This document shows, in pieces, positions 1 to 8,070 of a stretch of 64,000 bases of DNA. The notes below the pieces were generated by a model. The model did no database searches. It was not told the origin of the DNA and saw nothing but the letters and a program-made list of their open reading frames with translations. The position numbers and the translations under genes are program-made. The DNA is from an uncultured Actinomycetes bacterium. Its GTDB lineage: Bacteria > Actinomycetota > Actinomycetes > S36-B12 > UBA10799. The stretch is taken from assembly GCA_946803585.1 (NCBI GenBank), contig CAMPEQ010000006.1, positions 145,457 through 209,456 of the forward strand, in the 5' to 3' direction. Every line of letters starts with the position of its first letter. Within the stretch, counting starts at the first letter, position 1.

Positions 1-286
1 TACGATTCCTGACCTCTCCACGGGATCTGACGGTCCCGTGGTGATCAGCATTGCGGCTAACCGAATTGTGGAACCTGTCGTCAATAAGCTGAATGAGATT
101 CTGGCTACTCACCCCGGAGCAACCGAGGTCAGGTTAGAAGTTCGCAACGGAACGCGAACCACCGTGTTGCGCCTCGATGACGCCAAGCGCGTGTCTGCAA
201 CTCCGTCGCTGTTCGCCGACTTGAAAGCACTCCTTGGGCCGTCTTGTTTGGCTGGCTCCTCTGCCAGCGAGTCAGTCTTCGGCTAG
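1..286 (+). CDS. dnaE: DNA polymerase III alpha subunit, C-terminal end (partial)
   Basis: This is the 3' end of a gene cut by the left edge of the window; frame 2 is open from base 2 to the TAG at 284-286, about 94 codons. The segment carrying NKLNEILATHPGATEVRL and, further on, ADLKALLGPSCL resembles the extreme C-terminus of actinobacterial DnaE1, the part after the OB fold in the replicative polymerase. An internal GTG at 38 could be mistaken for a start, but the frame is open and protein-like before it. The catalytic PHP and palm domains lie outside the window. The identification rests on the short C-terminal match recognised from memory. Confidence 0.8.
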   Translation, partial: TIPDLSTGSDGPVVISIAANRIVEPVVNKLNEILATHPGATEVRLEVRNGTRTTVLRLDDAKRVSATPSLFADLKALLGPSCLAGSSASESVFG

Positions 287-298
287 ATCGGGATAGCA

Positions 299-904
299 GT
301 GGCAAGCCCAGTGGATTCAGCATCGGTACGTCAGCTGCCGGATGAATCTGAGGTGACCTCGCACGAGCGGCGGGTTCGCGTGCGGCGTTCGGCCTATCTA
401 CTCGTCGTCGCAGTTGTGCTCGGTATTGTACTCGCGGTTCTATGGGTCGGGTTTGCACCGCGACCGGAACTTGTCGTTCGTGACGGAGGCGCGTTTTATC
501 AGTCCCTTGCCAACTCAGGGATTGGCATGGACATGACCTTTGCCGTGATAGCCGCGGGCTGCGGTCTAATCGCCGGCTCGTTGGCTTGTCGACTCACTCG
601 ACGCGGGGGTTCCGAGGTCGTACTAGCTGCCGGAGTTGGTGGGCTGCTGGGATCGGTCCTCGGGTGGCGAATAGGCGAGGCAATCGTCGGTGGTGTTCAC
701 GACAACGGCAACATCATTATCCCGGAGATCGCCAACGACCAGACGTTTCTGAGCCCACTTCGGCTCTCAGCGATGGGGGTCCTCGGGATATGGCCGCTCG
801 TTGCTGTCGGTGTGATGAGCACCGCATTCGTGTGGCAGTCGTGGCGGGCCGGACAGCGTGCGAGAGAGATCTCGCAGGAGAGCCTCGACCAGGAAGAATC
901 GTGA
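299..904 (+). CDS. four-helix membrane protein of unknown function
   Basis: A 201-residue protein starting with GTG, 12 bases after dnaE. A charged N-terminus of about 30 residues precedes a first membrane helix (about 31-52). A loop follows, then three more hydrophobic segments near 80-98, 104-126 and 154-178, with a basic and acidic cytoplasmic tail rich in Arg and Glu. The size and topology suggest the DUF2567-type membrane proteins of actinobacteria, but I cannot confirm that. No catalytic motif is visible. It probably shares a transcript with dnaE. Function is unknown. Confidence 0.7.
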   Translation: MASPVDSASVRQLPDESEVTSHERRVRVRRSAYLLVVAVVLGIVLAVLWVGFAPRPELVVRDGGAFYQSLANSGIGMDMTFAVIAAGCGLIAGSLACRLTRRGGSEVVLAAGVGGLLGSVLGWRIGEAIVGGVHDNGNIIIPEIANDQTFLSPLRLSAMGVLGIWPLVAVGVMSTAFVWQSWRAGQRAREISQESLDQEES

Positions 905-955
905 CTCACGAATCCCTATCGCACTAGACCGGTGGCCGATATGACTGGATCAGCG

Positions 956-1459
956 TTAACGGATCCAGTCCTGGCGGGTAATGGGAGCTGTTCTCGCGCT
1001 GGTCGCGGAGACCAGATCGGTTGGAGACAGTTCTATGACGAACCCTGGCTCCCCGGCGCTGACAAAGACGGTCCGATAGTCCAGCGCGGTGATATCGATG
1101 ACTGCCGCGATGAACTTGCGCATCCCTAACGGACTCACCGACTCAGCAGGGTAACCAGTCGCCTTCTTAGTGCTGTCGGGGTCGAGGGCGCTCGCGCGCG
1201 GTACCCCGACGGCGGCGGCAGCCGCTAGGAGGTCGAGTTGAGCAGCGATCGGTACCAGCAAGCTCAGCGGCAGCCCCGCTGCGTCGACGATCTGAGTACG
1301 GAACACGCGCCTTGGGTGGTCAAAGGCGTCGATCGGAAGCGATTCACCCTCAGTTGCTAACGGGGTCGCTACATCGTATTGGTGTATGGCGTAAGGAATC
1401 GCGGAATCGCTCAGAAAATCTGTCGCGCGGGTCTCGATCGCCGCAGCTTCCTTCGCCAT
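956..1459 (-). CDS. ybaK: YbaK/EbsC-family aminoacyl-tRNA deacylase
   Basis: A 167-residue single-domain protein of the YbaK/ProX fold, which hydrolyses misacylated tRNA (Cys-tRNA-Pro in the best-studied member). The recognisable core is KKATGYPAESVSPLGMRK around residues 98-115: the lysine is the family's conserved functional lysine, and the Gly-Tyr plus the SPLG turn are hallmarks. Length fits the family. The ATG at 1459 has no Shine-Dalgarno sequence but has a TAACGT box six bases upstream, so the transcript may be leaderless. It diverges from hisD. Substrate specificity cannot be read from sequence; other INS-family deacylases remain possible. Confidence 0.9.
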   Translation of the reverse strand: MAKEAAAIETRATDFLSDSAIPYAIHQYDVATPLATEGESLPIDAFDHPRRVFRTQIVDAAGLPLSLLVPIAAQLDLLAAAAAVGVPRASALDPDSTKKATGYPAESVSPLGMRKFIAAVIDITALDYRTVFVSAGEPGFVIELSPTDLVSATSARTAPITRQDWIR

Positions 1460-1465
1460 AGGAAC

Positions 1466-1471
1466 ACGTTA
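1466..1471 (-). promoter_or_regulatory. candidate -10 box (TAACGT) of ybaK, leaderless
   Basis: Read on the minus strand, TAACGT fits the actinobacterial -10 pattern TANNNT and ends six bases before the ATG at 1459. There is no SD-like sequence between. This spacing puts the transcription start at or next to the A of the ATG. No clear -35 is seen. Confidence 0.4.
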
Positions 1472-1509
1472 GCCGGGCAATGCGCCGCGAGCGCGCTAGG
1501 CATCGACCG

Positions 1510-1515
1510 TACGAT
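1510..1515 (+). promoter_or_regulatory. candidate -10 box (TACGAT) of the hisD operon
   Basis: TACGAT fits TANNNT and ends six bases before a possible GTG start (1522) and nine before the ATG at 1525. It lies in the 62-base gap between divergent ybaK and hisD, so it is the natural place for the his promoter. No -35 match is obvious. Confidence 0.4.
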
Positions 1516-1524
1516 AGGTAGGTG

Positions 1525-2841
1525 ATGAAAATGCTGGACCTACGGGAGCACAAGGGTGATCCGAGGTCACTGATTCCCCGAGCTGAAGTCGACGTCGCAT
1601 CTGCCGAGGCTGTTGCCCAGGCGATCATCGATGAAGTGCGTCAAGGTGGCGAGTCGGCGGTGCTTGATATCGGCGAGCGAATCGACCGAGTGCGGCCGCT
1701 GGAGCTGCGGGTACCTGCGAGGGTTATGGATGACGCCCTCGCTAGCTTGGACCCTGAAGTCCGGGCTAGTTTGACCGAAGCTATCCGACGTGTTCGGCAA
1801 ACCCATAGCGATCAGATTCCTGCACCCCATATCACCGAGCTAGCCCCCGGCGCGACTGTCGCGCAACGCTGGGTTCCGGTGGACAGAGTCGGGCTCTACG
1901 TTCCTGGCGGTCGGGCCGTCTATCCATCCAGCGTCGTCATGAACGTGGTGCCTGCTCAGCTAGCCGGGGTTCAATCGATCGCGATCGCCTCGCCTCCCCA
2001 GCCAGACTTTGACGGGTGGCCGCACCCGACGATCTTGGCTGCGGCTCGATTGCTCGGTATCAACGAGGTCTACGCGACGGGCGGGGCTCAAGCAATTGCT
2101 TGGTTCGCGTTTGGCTCGGGCGAACCAGGCGAGCAGTCCTGCGCACCGGTCTCGCTGGTGACGGGTCCGGGCAACATCTATGTCACGGCTGCCAAGCGAC
2201 TACTCCGTGGCCGGATGGGGATCGATTCGGAGGCCGGCCCCACTGAGATTATGGTGCTTGCCGACGACTCGGCCGACCCAGTTCACGTCGCAGCCGATCT
2301 AATCAGCCAGGCTGAACACGATGTCGTTGCCGCATCGGTGCTCGTCACCGATAGCGAGGCGTTGGCCGCAGCGGTGCAGCGTGAGCTGCCACGGCTGACC
2401 ACGGCGACTAAACACAGCGAGCGGATTACCGAGGCGCTCACTGGCACACAAAGCGCTATCGTGCTGGTTCGAGATCTTGACCAGGGAATGGAGATCGTCA
2501 ATATCTACGGGGCTGAGCACCTCGAGATCCAAACCCGCGACGCAGGCGTAGTGGCTTCACGCGTTCGTAACGCCGGGGCCGTGTTCGTAGGCCCGTGGTC
2601 ACCGGTCTCGTTGGGGGACTACTGCGCTGGATCGAATCACGTTCTTCCGACCGGCGGCTGCGCGTGCTTCTCTTCCGGGCTCTCGGTCTATAGCTTTCTT
2701 CGGTCGATTCAGGTAATCGACTACTCCGAACAGGCTCTAGCTGACGTCGCACAGGATGTCGAAGTACTAAGCGCGGCCGAAGATCTACCAGCGCACGGTC
2801 AGGCAGTTACTGTTCGGCGGCGGGGCCGAGGCGGCCAGTGA
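1525..2841 (+). CDS. hisD: histidinol dehydrogenase
   Basis: Oxidises L-histidinol to L-histidine in two NAD-dependent steps, the last two reactions of histidine synthesis; cytosolic, zinc-dependent. At 438 residues it has family length. Visible hallmarks are [33 protein letters not shown], the [12 protein letters not shown] segment, SQAEHD (zinc-binding region) and the late AEHLEI motif with catalytic Glu and His. Start options are GTG 1522 or ATG 1525 in the same frame; ATG is used here. The stop overlaps hisC by four bases, so the two are translationally coupled. Confidence 0.97.
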   Translation: MKMLDLREHKGDPRSLIPRAEVDVASAEAVAQAIIDEVRQGGESAVLDIGERIDRVRPLELRVPARVMDDALASLDPEVRASLTEAIRRVRQTHSDQIPAPHITELAPGATVAQRWVPVDRVGLYVPGGRAVYPSSVVMNVVPAQLAGVQSIAIASPPQPDFDGWPHPTILAAARLLGINEVYATGGAQAIAWFAFGSGEPGEQSCAPVSLVTGPGNIYVTAAKRLLRGRMGIDSEAGPTEIMVLADDSADPVHVAADLISQAEHDVVAASVLVTDSEALAAAVQRELPRLTTATKHSERITEALTGTQSAIVLVRDLDQGMEIVNIYGAEHLEIQTRDAGVVASRVRNAGAVFVGPWSPVSLGDYCAGSNHVLPTGGCACFSSGLSVYSFLRSIQVIDYSEQALADVAQDVEVLSAAEDLPAHGQAVTVRRRGRGGQ

Positions 2842-3977
2842 AGTCTGCCGGGTTAAGCGTTGAAGATCTACCTATCCGTGACGAGCTGCGCGGGGTTGTG
2901 GCCTATGGTGCACCGCAACTCGATGTGCCAGTCCGGCTGAACACGAACGAGAACCCTCACCCTCCCAGCGAGCAAGTCGTTGCGGCAATTTCCGCAGAAC
3001 TCTTGAAGGAGATAGGCAACCTGCAGCGCTACCCGGATCGGGACGCCCAGCAGCTGCGGGGTTCCCTGGCCGAGTACCTCTCACGGAGCACCGGTGTGGA
3101 GTTGACGGCTGCGAATGTTTGGGCAGCAAATGGCAGCAACGAGATCCTTGCGCAGTTATTGGCGCTCTTTGCCGGTCCAGGTCGTAGCGTGCTCGGATTC
3201 GAGCCAACCTATTCAATGCATTCGATCATCTCGCGCGGCGCAAATACCTACTACCGGGATGTGCCGCGTGCGACGGATTTCACTATCAACACAGTCGCAG
3301 CGCGTGCTGCAATTGCAGAGCAGCCTGCCGCTATTACTTTCATCTGTTCACCAAATAACCCGACCGGTACGGCCGTGGAATTGCGCACGATAGCTGAGAT
3401 CTACGACGCCGTGACCGCACACGAGCTGGGCGTCGTTGTCGTCGATGAGGCCTACGCGGAGTTCAGCAACGCACCGTCGGCAGTCGAACTGCTTCCTGGC
3501 CGTCCACGGCTGATTGTCACGCGAACCATGAGTAAGGCGTTTGCCTTCGCGGGGGCGCGGGTCGGATATCTGGCGGCTGATCCCAGCGTGGTCGAGGCGA
3601 TTGGGCGAGTTCGTTTGCCCTACCATCTGTCGTCGCTCACGCAGGCAGCCGCGCGGGCAGCCTTAGCTCACTCCACGGACCTGCAGTCTGCGGTAGATGA
3701 TCTGAAGGTCCAACGCGACCGGATCGTCGTGACTGCTCGAGAGTTAGGTCTGGTCGTAGCCGATAGTGATGCAAACTTTGTGTTGATTGGCGGGTTCGGA
3801 GACCAAGCCAGAGCGTGGCAGGCGCTACTCGATCTGGGTGTCTTGGTCAGAGACGTTGGGTTGCCTGGTTGGCTGCGCGTGACAGCGGGTACACCGACGG
3901 AGACTGATGCCTTCCTCACAGCACTTGCTGCCGTAGTGGGAGACTTGAGCCCGATAGCGCCAGATCCCCTCCGATAG
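2838..3977 (+). CDS. hisC: histidinol-phosphate aminotransferase
   Basis: A PLP-dependent class I/II aminotransferase that turns imidazole-acetol phosphate and glutamate into histidinol phosphate. At 379 residues it has usual length. The N-terminal [11 protein letters not shown], the CSPNNPTGT substrate/PLP loop, [10 protein letters not shown] with the aspartate that pairs with the PLP nitrogen, and [13 protein letters not shown] with the Schiff-base lysine (Lys233) are all present. The GTG start overlaps the hisD stop (GTGA). Some HisC enzymes also accept aromatic keto acids; this cannot be decided here. Confidence 0.96.
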   Translation: MKSAGLSVEDLPIRDELRGVVAYGAPQLDVPVRLNTNENPHPPSEQVVAAISAELLKEIGNLQRYPDRDAQQLRGSLAEYLSRSTGVELTAANVWAANGSNEILAQLLALFAGPGRSVLGFEPTYSMHSIISRGANTYYRDVPRATDFTINTVAARAAIAEQPAAITFICSPNNPTGTAVELRTIAEIYDAVTAHELGVVVVDEAYAEFSNAPSAVELLPGRPRLIVTRTMSKAFAFAGARVGYLAADPSVVEAIGRVRLPYHLSSLTQAAARAALAHSTDLQSAVDDLKVQRDRIVVTARELGLVVADSDANFVLIGGFGDQARAWQALLDLGVLVRDVGLPGWLRVTAGTPTETDAFLTALAAVVGDLSPIAPDPLR

Positions 3978-4006
3978 TTTAGTGACCACCCGCACAGGAG
4001 AACAGA

Positions 4007-4594
4007 ATGAGCCGTACGGCACGAATCGCTCGTACTACCAAAGAGAGCGACGTCCTCGTTGAGCTAGATCTCGACGGGACCGGGCAGGTTGAGGTCAGCA
4101 CTGGAGTGCCGTTCTATGACCACATGCTGAGCCAACTAGGCAAGCACGGTGGTTTCGATCTCACCGCTGTGACCAAGGGAGATCTTGACGTCGACGCCCA
4201 CCACACGGTGGAGGACACCTCCCTAGCCTTCGGAGCTGCATTGCGCGAGGCGCTTGGCGACAAAGCTGGGATCCGCCGCTTTGGCGACTCGCTCGTGCCC
4301 CTCGATGAGGCCTTGGTGCAATCGGCCGTTGACCTCTCAGGTCGTCCGTACCTCGTCCATGAGGAGCCTGAGCTCATCGAATTGATCGGTACTTACGACA
4401 CAACCTTGACCCGCCACATCTGGGAGTCAATCTCGGCCTCCGCGCAAATTTGCCTACACATCCGAGTGATCACCGGTCGCAATGCCCACCACATCGTGGA
4501 GGCGCAGTTCAAATCTGTCGCCCGCGCGATGCGTGATGCAGTCGCGCTCGATTCCCGGGTTGCTGGGGTTCCATCGACCAAGGGAACGCTGTAG
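4007..4594 (+). CDS. hisB: imidazoleglycerol-phosphate dehydratase
   Basis: Dehydrates imidazole-glycerol phosphate to imidazole-acetol phosphate. This is the monofunctional, 195-residue form without the N-terminal phosphatase of enterobacterial HisB. Both metal-binding repeats are visible: HHTVEDT near residue 65 and HHIVEAQFK near 163, together with the GVPFYDHMLSQLGKHG segment. A clear SD (AGGAGA) precedes the ATG. A histidinol-phosphate phosphatase is therefore needed from elsewhere; none is in this window. Confidence 0.97.
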   Translation: MSRTARIARTTKESDVLVELDLDGTGQVEVSTGVPFYDHMLSQLGKHGGFDLTAVTKGDLDVDAHHTVEDTSLAFGAALREALGDKAGIRRFGDSLVPLDEALVQSAVDLSGRPYLVHEEPELIELIGTYDTTLTRHIWESISASAQICLHIRVITGRNAHHIVEAQFKSVARAMRDAVALDSRVAGVPSTKGTL

Positions 4595-4597
4595 CTC

Positions 4598-4756
4598 ATG
4601 GCATCTGTGTGGCCAATCATGATGCTCGCGCTCTGTGGGTTCTTCATCGGCGGCGTCGTGTCTGCCTATAAGGCGAAGATTCCGTTATTGGCTGTGCTGG
4701 CTGGGATTGCGGCAATCCTGTGCTTTGTCGCGGCCGTAGTGTGGTGGGACGTCTAG
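4598..4756 (+). CDS. small two-helix membrane protein between hisB and hisH
   Basis: A 52-residue ORF starting at ATG 4598, three bases after the hisB stop, and ending two bases before the hisH ATG. It has two hydrophobic segments, about residues 4-22 and 29-50, separated by a short basic turn (SAYKAKIP), and ends in WWDV. No family is recognised. Small membrane ORFs at this place in actinobacterial his operons are familiar to me but unassigned. The tight packing argues that it is translated; the function is unknown. Confidence 0.65.
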   Translation: MASVWPIMMLALCGFFIGGVVSAYKAKIPLLAVLAGIAAILCFVAAVVWWDV

Positions 4757-4758
4757 CT

Positions 4759-5397
4759 ATGACCTCTCCAGCCGTTGTCCTTTTTGACTATGGGTCAGGG
4801 AATCTTCATTCCGCGCGTCGAGCGCTCGAGCGGGCTGGTGCTCGCGTTGAGGTGACCTCCGATCGCGAGCGGGCAGTTAATGCCGACGGTCTTGTTGTGC
4901 CCGGTGTCGGCGCGTTTGCTGCCTGTATGGCAGGGCTCAGTGGCGCGGAGGGACCGTGGATCATTGATCAGCGACTAAGCGGCGGACGGCCTGTCTTGGG
5001 GATATGTGTTGGTATGCAGGTGCTGTTTGAGCGCGGGGTCGAACACGACGTTGATACTGCTGGCTGCGACCAGTGGCCAGGGGTAGTCGACAAGCTCACA
5101 GCTGCCGTATTACCCCATATGGGCTGGAACACCGTCGACGCTCCGAAGGATTCCCGCCTATTCCAGGGGATCGCCGACGAGCGCTTCTACTTTGTTCACT
5201 CGTACGCGGCCCGCACCTGGGAACTCGATTCCTTCTCTGGTCCCACCCAAGATCCGCTTATTACCTGGGCCACCCACGGGGAACCATTCGTGGCGGCCGT
5301 CGAGAACGGCCCCCTGGTTGCCACCCAGTTCCACCCGGAGAAGTCGGGGGAAGCGGGTACTGCGCTGCTACGCAACTGGCTGACAATGTTGGGATAG
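4759..5397 (+). CDS. hisH: imidazole glycerol phosphate synthase, glutamine amidotransferase subunit
   Basis: Class I glutaminase that feeds ammonia to HisF for making imidazole-glycerol phosphate and AICAR. It has 212 residues. The nucleophile is Cys83 in GICVGMQ, and the His192/Glu194 pair lies in QFHPEKS near the C-terminus; [10 protein letters not shown] opens the fold. The start is ATG 4759 because the protein then begins directly at the conserved [10 protein letters not shown] strand; an upstream GTG/ATG run from 4720 would overlap the small membrane ORF and adds unconserved residues. HisF lies two genes downstream. Confidence 0.95.
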   Translation: MTSPAVVLFDYGSGNLHSARRALERAGARVEVTSDRERAVNADGLVVPGVGAFAACMAGLSGAEGPWIIDQRLSGGRPVLGICVGMQVLFERGVEHDVDTAGCDQWPGVVDKLTAAVLPHMGWNTVDAPKDSRLFQGIADERFYFVHSYAARTWELDSFSGPTQDPLITWATHGEPFVAAVENGPLVATQFHPEKSGEAGTALLRNWLTMLG

Positions 5398-5400
5398 AAG

Positions 5401-5406
5401 TAGGGT
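5401..5406 (+). promoter_or_regulatory. candidate -10 box (TAGGGT) before hisA
   Basis: TAGGGT fits TANNNT and ends six bases before the GTG of hisA at 5413. No SD is seen in front of that GTG. It may be an internal leaderless promoter within the his cluster, or chance, since hisA also lies only 15 bases after hisH. Confidence 0.3.
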
Positions 5407-5412
5407 TATCGC

Positions 5413-6198
5413 GTGACCCTAGAACTCTTACCGGCGGTAGACGTTGCCGATGGCCAAGCTGTCCGACTCGTACAAGGCGAAGCCGGATCCGAGACAACCT
5501 ACGGCGATCCGCTGACTGCCGCATTAGCGTGGCAGGAACAGGGCGCGCAGTGGGTGCACCTCGTCGACCTCGATGCGGCGTTCGGTCGGGGAAGTAACCG
5601 GGAACTATTGGCTCGAGTCGTCGGTGAGCTTGATATCGCGGTAGAGCTCTCTGGCGGTATCCGCGATGACGAATCGCTGGCTGCGGCATTGGCTACCGGG
5701 TGTCGGCGCGTCAATATCGGGACCGCGGCACTTGAGAACCCGCAATGGTGTGCACAGGTTATTGCGGAGCATGGCGACAAGATCGCTATCGGGCTCGATG
5801 TGCGTGGCACCACGTTGGCTGCGCGAGGTTGGACCGAATCAGGTGGTGAGCTTTTCGAGACCATCGAGCGACTGGATTCGGAAGGCTGCGCACGGTACGT
5901 CGTCACCGACGTCAACAAAGACGGAACGCTGCAGGGCCCAAACATCCACCTGCTCCACCGAGTCTGCAAAGCGACCGACCGCCCGGTTGTTGCCAGCGGT
6001 GGGATCTCCAGCCTGGAGGATATTCACGCGGTGGCGGAGTTGGTCTCGCACGGAGTCGAAGGGCTGATCATCGGTAAGGCCCTGTATGCCGGTGCGTTCA
6101 CATTGCCCGAGGCATTAGCTGCAGTTGCCCCCCACATTGACTTCATGAACTCGCTGCTTAGCGGTCGTCCACCGGCCGACTTCCCGGAAGCGGAGTAG
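5413..6198 (+). CDS. hisA: phosphoribosyl isomerase, PriA type (HisA, probably also TrpF)
   Basis: A (beta-alpha)8 enzyme of 261 residues that isomerises ProFAR in histidine synthesis. The acid-base pair is Asp10 (in LPAVDV) and Asp170 (in [10 protein letters not shown]), and Arg18 sits after GQAVR. A loop with Arg138 and Trp140 ([10 protein letters not shown]) matches the Arg143/Trp145 loop of the mycobacterial bifunctional PriA, which also does the TrpF reaction. No trpF lies among the trp genes of this window, which fits dual activity; that part is inference. The start is GTG 5413 without an SD. Confidence 0.93.
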   Translation: MTLELLPAVDVADGQAVRLVQGEAGSETTYGDPLTAALAWQEQGAQWVHLVDLDAAFGRGSNRELLARVVGELDIAVELSGGIRDDESLAAALATGCRRVNIGTAALENPQWCAQVIAEHGDKIAIGLDVRGTTLAARGWTESGGELFETIERLDSEGCARYVVTDVNKDGTLQGPNIHLLHRVCKATDRPVVASGGISSLEDIHAVAELVSHGVEGLIIGKALYAGAFTLPEALAAVAPHIDFMNSLLSGRPPADFPEAE

Positions 6199-6203
6199 TC
6201 CCG

Positions 6204-6989
6204 GTGACCCTGTCGGTTCGGGTTATTCCGTGTTTGGACGTAGACAACGGTCGGGTAGTTAAGGGAGTCAACTTCCTCAACCTGACCGACGCTGGGGACC
6301 CAGTGGAGTTGGCGCGGACCTATGACGCCGCCGGAGCCGACGAGCTGATCTTTCTCGACATCACAGCGAGTAGTTCGGATCGCTCGACGACCTACGAGAT
6401 TGTCTCGCGGACAGCGGAGCAAGTGTTCATTCCCCTGACAGTAGGTGGTGGAGTTCGGACGGTCGATGACGTTGACCGACTTCTGCGGGCGGGAGCCGAC
6501 AAGGTAGGGATCAACACCGCGGCGATCGCTCGCCCAGAGTTCCTTACTGAGGCAGCCGGGCGGTTTGGCTCACAGTGCATTGTCTTGTCGGTAGATGCGC
6601 GACGGACGCAGGGGGAGCAAAACACCGCTTCTGGCTTCGAGGTCACCACTCACGGCGGCCGGGTAGGGACCGGAATTGATGCCGTGCAGTGGGCAGCGCG
6701 CGGTGCGGAGCTTGGCGCTGGGGAGATCCTCCTGAACTCGATGGATGCCGACGGCACCAAAGATGGCTTCGATACAGAACTGATCCGGCTAGTTCGCGCA
6801 GTCGTGTCGGTTCCGGTCATCGCCAGCGGCGGCGCTGGATCAGTCGGGGACTTCCCGCCGGCAGTGCACGCTGGCGCTGATGCGGTCCTCGCGGCGAGCG
6901 TCTTTCACTTCGGTGAGATCACCATCCCGCAGGTCAAGGGCGCGCTGGCGCAGGCGGGCTATCCAATCAGGTCAATTGATGGGGTCTAA
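6204..6989 (+). CDS. hisF: imidazole glycerol phosphate synthase, cyclase subunit
   Basis: The cyclase half of IGP synthase, which takes ammonia from HisH and joins it to PRFAR. It has 261 residues. The catalytic aspartate is in [17 protein letters not shown] near the N-terminus and the second in [13 protein letters not shown]; phosphate is held by VGGGVRT and SGGAGS. The GTG start is five bases after hisA. Its stop overlaps by four bases with the stop of the minus-strand gene that follows, so no terminator fits between them. Confidence 0.97.
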   Translation: MTLSVRVIPCLDVDNGRVVKGVNFLNLTDAGDPVELARTYDAAGADELIFLDITASSSDRSTTYEIVSRTAEQVFIPLTVGGGVRTVDDVDRLLRAGADKVGINTAAIARPEFLTEAAGRFGSQCIVLSVDARRTQGEQNTASGFEVTTHGGRVGTGIDAVQWAARGAELGAGEILLNSMDADGTKDGFDTELIRLVRAVVSVPVIASGGAGSVGDFPPAVHAGADAVLAASVFHFGEITIPQVKGALAQAGYPIRSIDGV

Positions 6990-7633
6990 ACGCTGAGGTC
7001 GGAGCCGTTGAGGGCCCGAATGGCATCCGGGTCGCCGGAGATCTCTACACGTGCGGCATCTCTGCGCCCGAATGCGAACATGAGTAGCTCTGCCGCGGGG
7101 CCGCTAATCGTCACGGATGTCTCGCCTTCCTTCACCGTCTTTCGAACGGGTGCGTCGACATCGGTGCGCTGCATGACGACTCCGGTGGGAACCTTCCTAA
7201 GGAGCATTGACGAGCGCTTACTCACGATCGACCAAAGCGAGTTTCTGAACCGAACAGGTAGGTCCCGAGGCTGCCAATCCGGTGCTGCCCGACGGACATC
7301 CTCGAGGTGGATGAAGTACTCGCCGGTATTGAGCAGTTCATCAGCCTTGGGCAGACTGAATGCAGAGAATCGTGGAGGGCCAGTACGCACTGCGGAGACC
7401 AAATCGGTCCACGGTCGCTCGCTTGCTCGGTCCTGGACACGTTCACCCCAGCCGCTAAAAGCGGGGATGACAATACCTAGCGCGGCGTCAGGGCGTGCCT
7501 CGCGAACCACAAGGTGGGCAGCTAGATCACGGGTCGTCCAACCCTCACAAAGCGTTGGTGCATCGGGTCCGATCTCGTCGAAGAGGTCGCTGATGTTCTC
7601 TCGCTCTTGCTGTGCCCAGCTTTTTGACGTCAC
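6986..7633 (-). CDS. mycothiol-dependent maleylpyruvate isomerase-like protein (TIGR03085 type)
   Basis: About 215 residues. The N-terminal helical bundle resembles the DinB/MDMPI fold: the segment [20 protein letters not shown] near residues 26-45 is the signature of actinobacterial MDMPI-like proteins, with the conserved Trp and the His of the metal site. It best fits the uncharacterised TIGR03085 group, which I recall near hisI in other actinobacteria. The start is set at GTG 7633 because it is seven bases after a TATTGT box; TTG 7651 and GTG 7642 are in frame upstream. Substrate unknown. Confidence 0.8.
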   Translation of the reverse strand: MTSKSWAQQERENISDLFDEIGPDAPTLCEGWTTRDLAAHLVVREARPDAALGIVIPAFSGWGERVQDRASERPWTDLVSAVRTGPPRFSAFSLPKADELLNTGEYFIHLEDVRRAAPDWQPRDLPVRFRNSLWSIVSKRSSMLLRKVPTGVVMQRTDVDAPVRKTVKEGETSVTISGPAAELLMFAFGRRDAARVEISGDPDAIRALNGSDLSV

Positions 7634-7640
7634 ACGCGAC

Positions 7641-7646
7641 ACAATA
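7641..7646 (-). promoter_or_regulatory. candidate -10 box (TATTGT), leaderless
   Basis: On the minus strand TATTGT fits TANNNT closely and ends seven bases before GTG 7633. There is no SD. It lies in the short gap between this gene and divergent hisI, and it favours GTG 7633 over the two upstream start codons. Confidence 0.45.
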
Positions 7647-7674
7647 CGCAACGTCGAGAAGGCACAATGGGCAC

Positions 7675-8070
7675 ATGCCGGCTAGCGAACCTGGGGTTGA
7701 CCCCGCAACGACTGACGACGCAGTAGATGTCTTCGTTTCCACGTTGCGATTCGACAAGGACAACCTTATTCCCGCGATTGCCCAGCAGTTCGATACTGGT
7801 GAGGTGCTCATGCTCGCGTGGATGAACCCGAGCGCGGTGCGCGAGACGTTGCGTAGCGGACGAGCGACCTACTGGTCCCGTAGTCGTGGGGAGCTGTGGC
7901 GAAAAGGCGACACGTCAGGCAATGCTCAGTACGTTCACCAGGTCTCCAGGGACTGCGATTCTGACGCACTATTGGTCGCTGTTGATTCGACAGGCCCGGC
8001 ATGTCATACCGGACGACGGTCATGTTTTGACACCGAAGTTATTCCCGCTGCAGGAGAGCACCTTGACTAG
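7675..8070 (+). CDS. hisI: phosphoribosyl-AMP cyclohydrolase
   Basis: Opens the purine ring of PR-AMP, the third step of histidine synthesis. It has 131 residues and is the monofunctional form; the pyrophosphatase HisE is encoded separately at 52716. The zinc-binding cysteines are visible: Cys94 (VSRDCDSD), Cys110 and Cys117 in ACHTGRRSCF. LAWMNPSAVRETLRSG and YWSRSRGELWRKGDTSG are the family core. ATG 7675 follows an SD-like GAGAAGG at good distance; a TTG-to-stop frame further upstream would run into the divergent promoter. It overlaps trpE by eight bases. Confidence 0.96.
   Translation: MPASEPGVDPATTDDAVDVFVSTLRFDKDNLIPAIAQQFDTGEVLMLAWMNPSAVRETLRSGRATYWSRSRGELWRKGDTSGNAQYVHQVSRDCDSDALLVAVDSTGPACHTGRRSCFDTEVIPAAGEHLD

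Noticed and set aside
7651..7675. Trp attenuator or leader peptide before trpE
   Set aside because: trpE overlaps hisI and no short frame with Trp codon clusters is present upstream.
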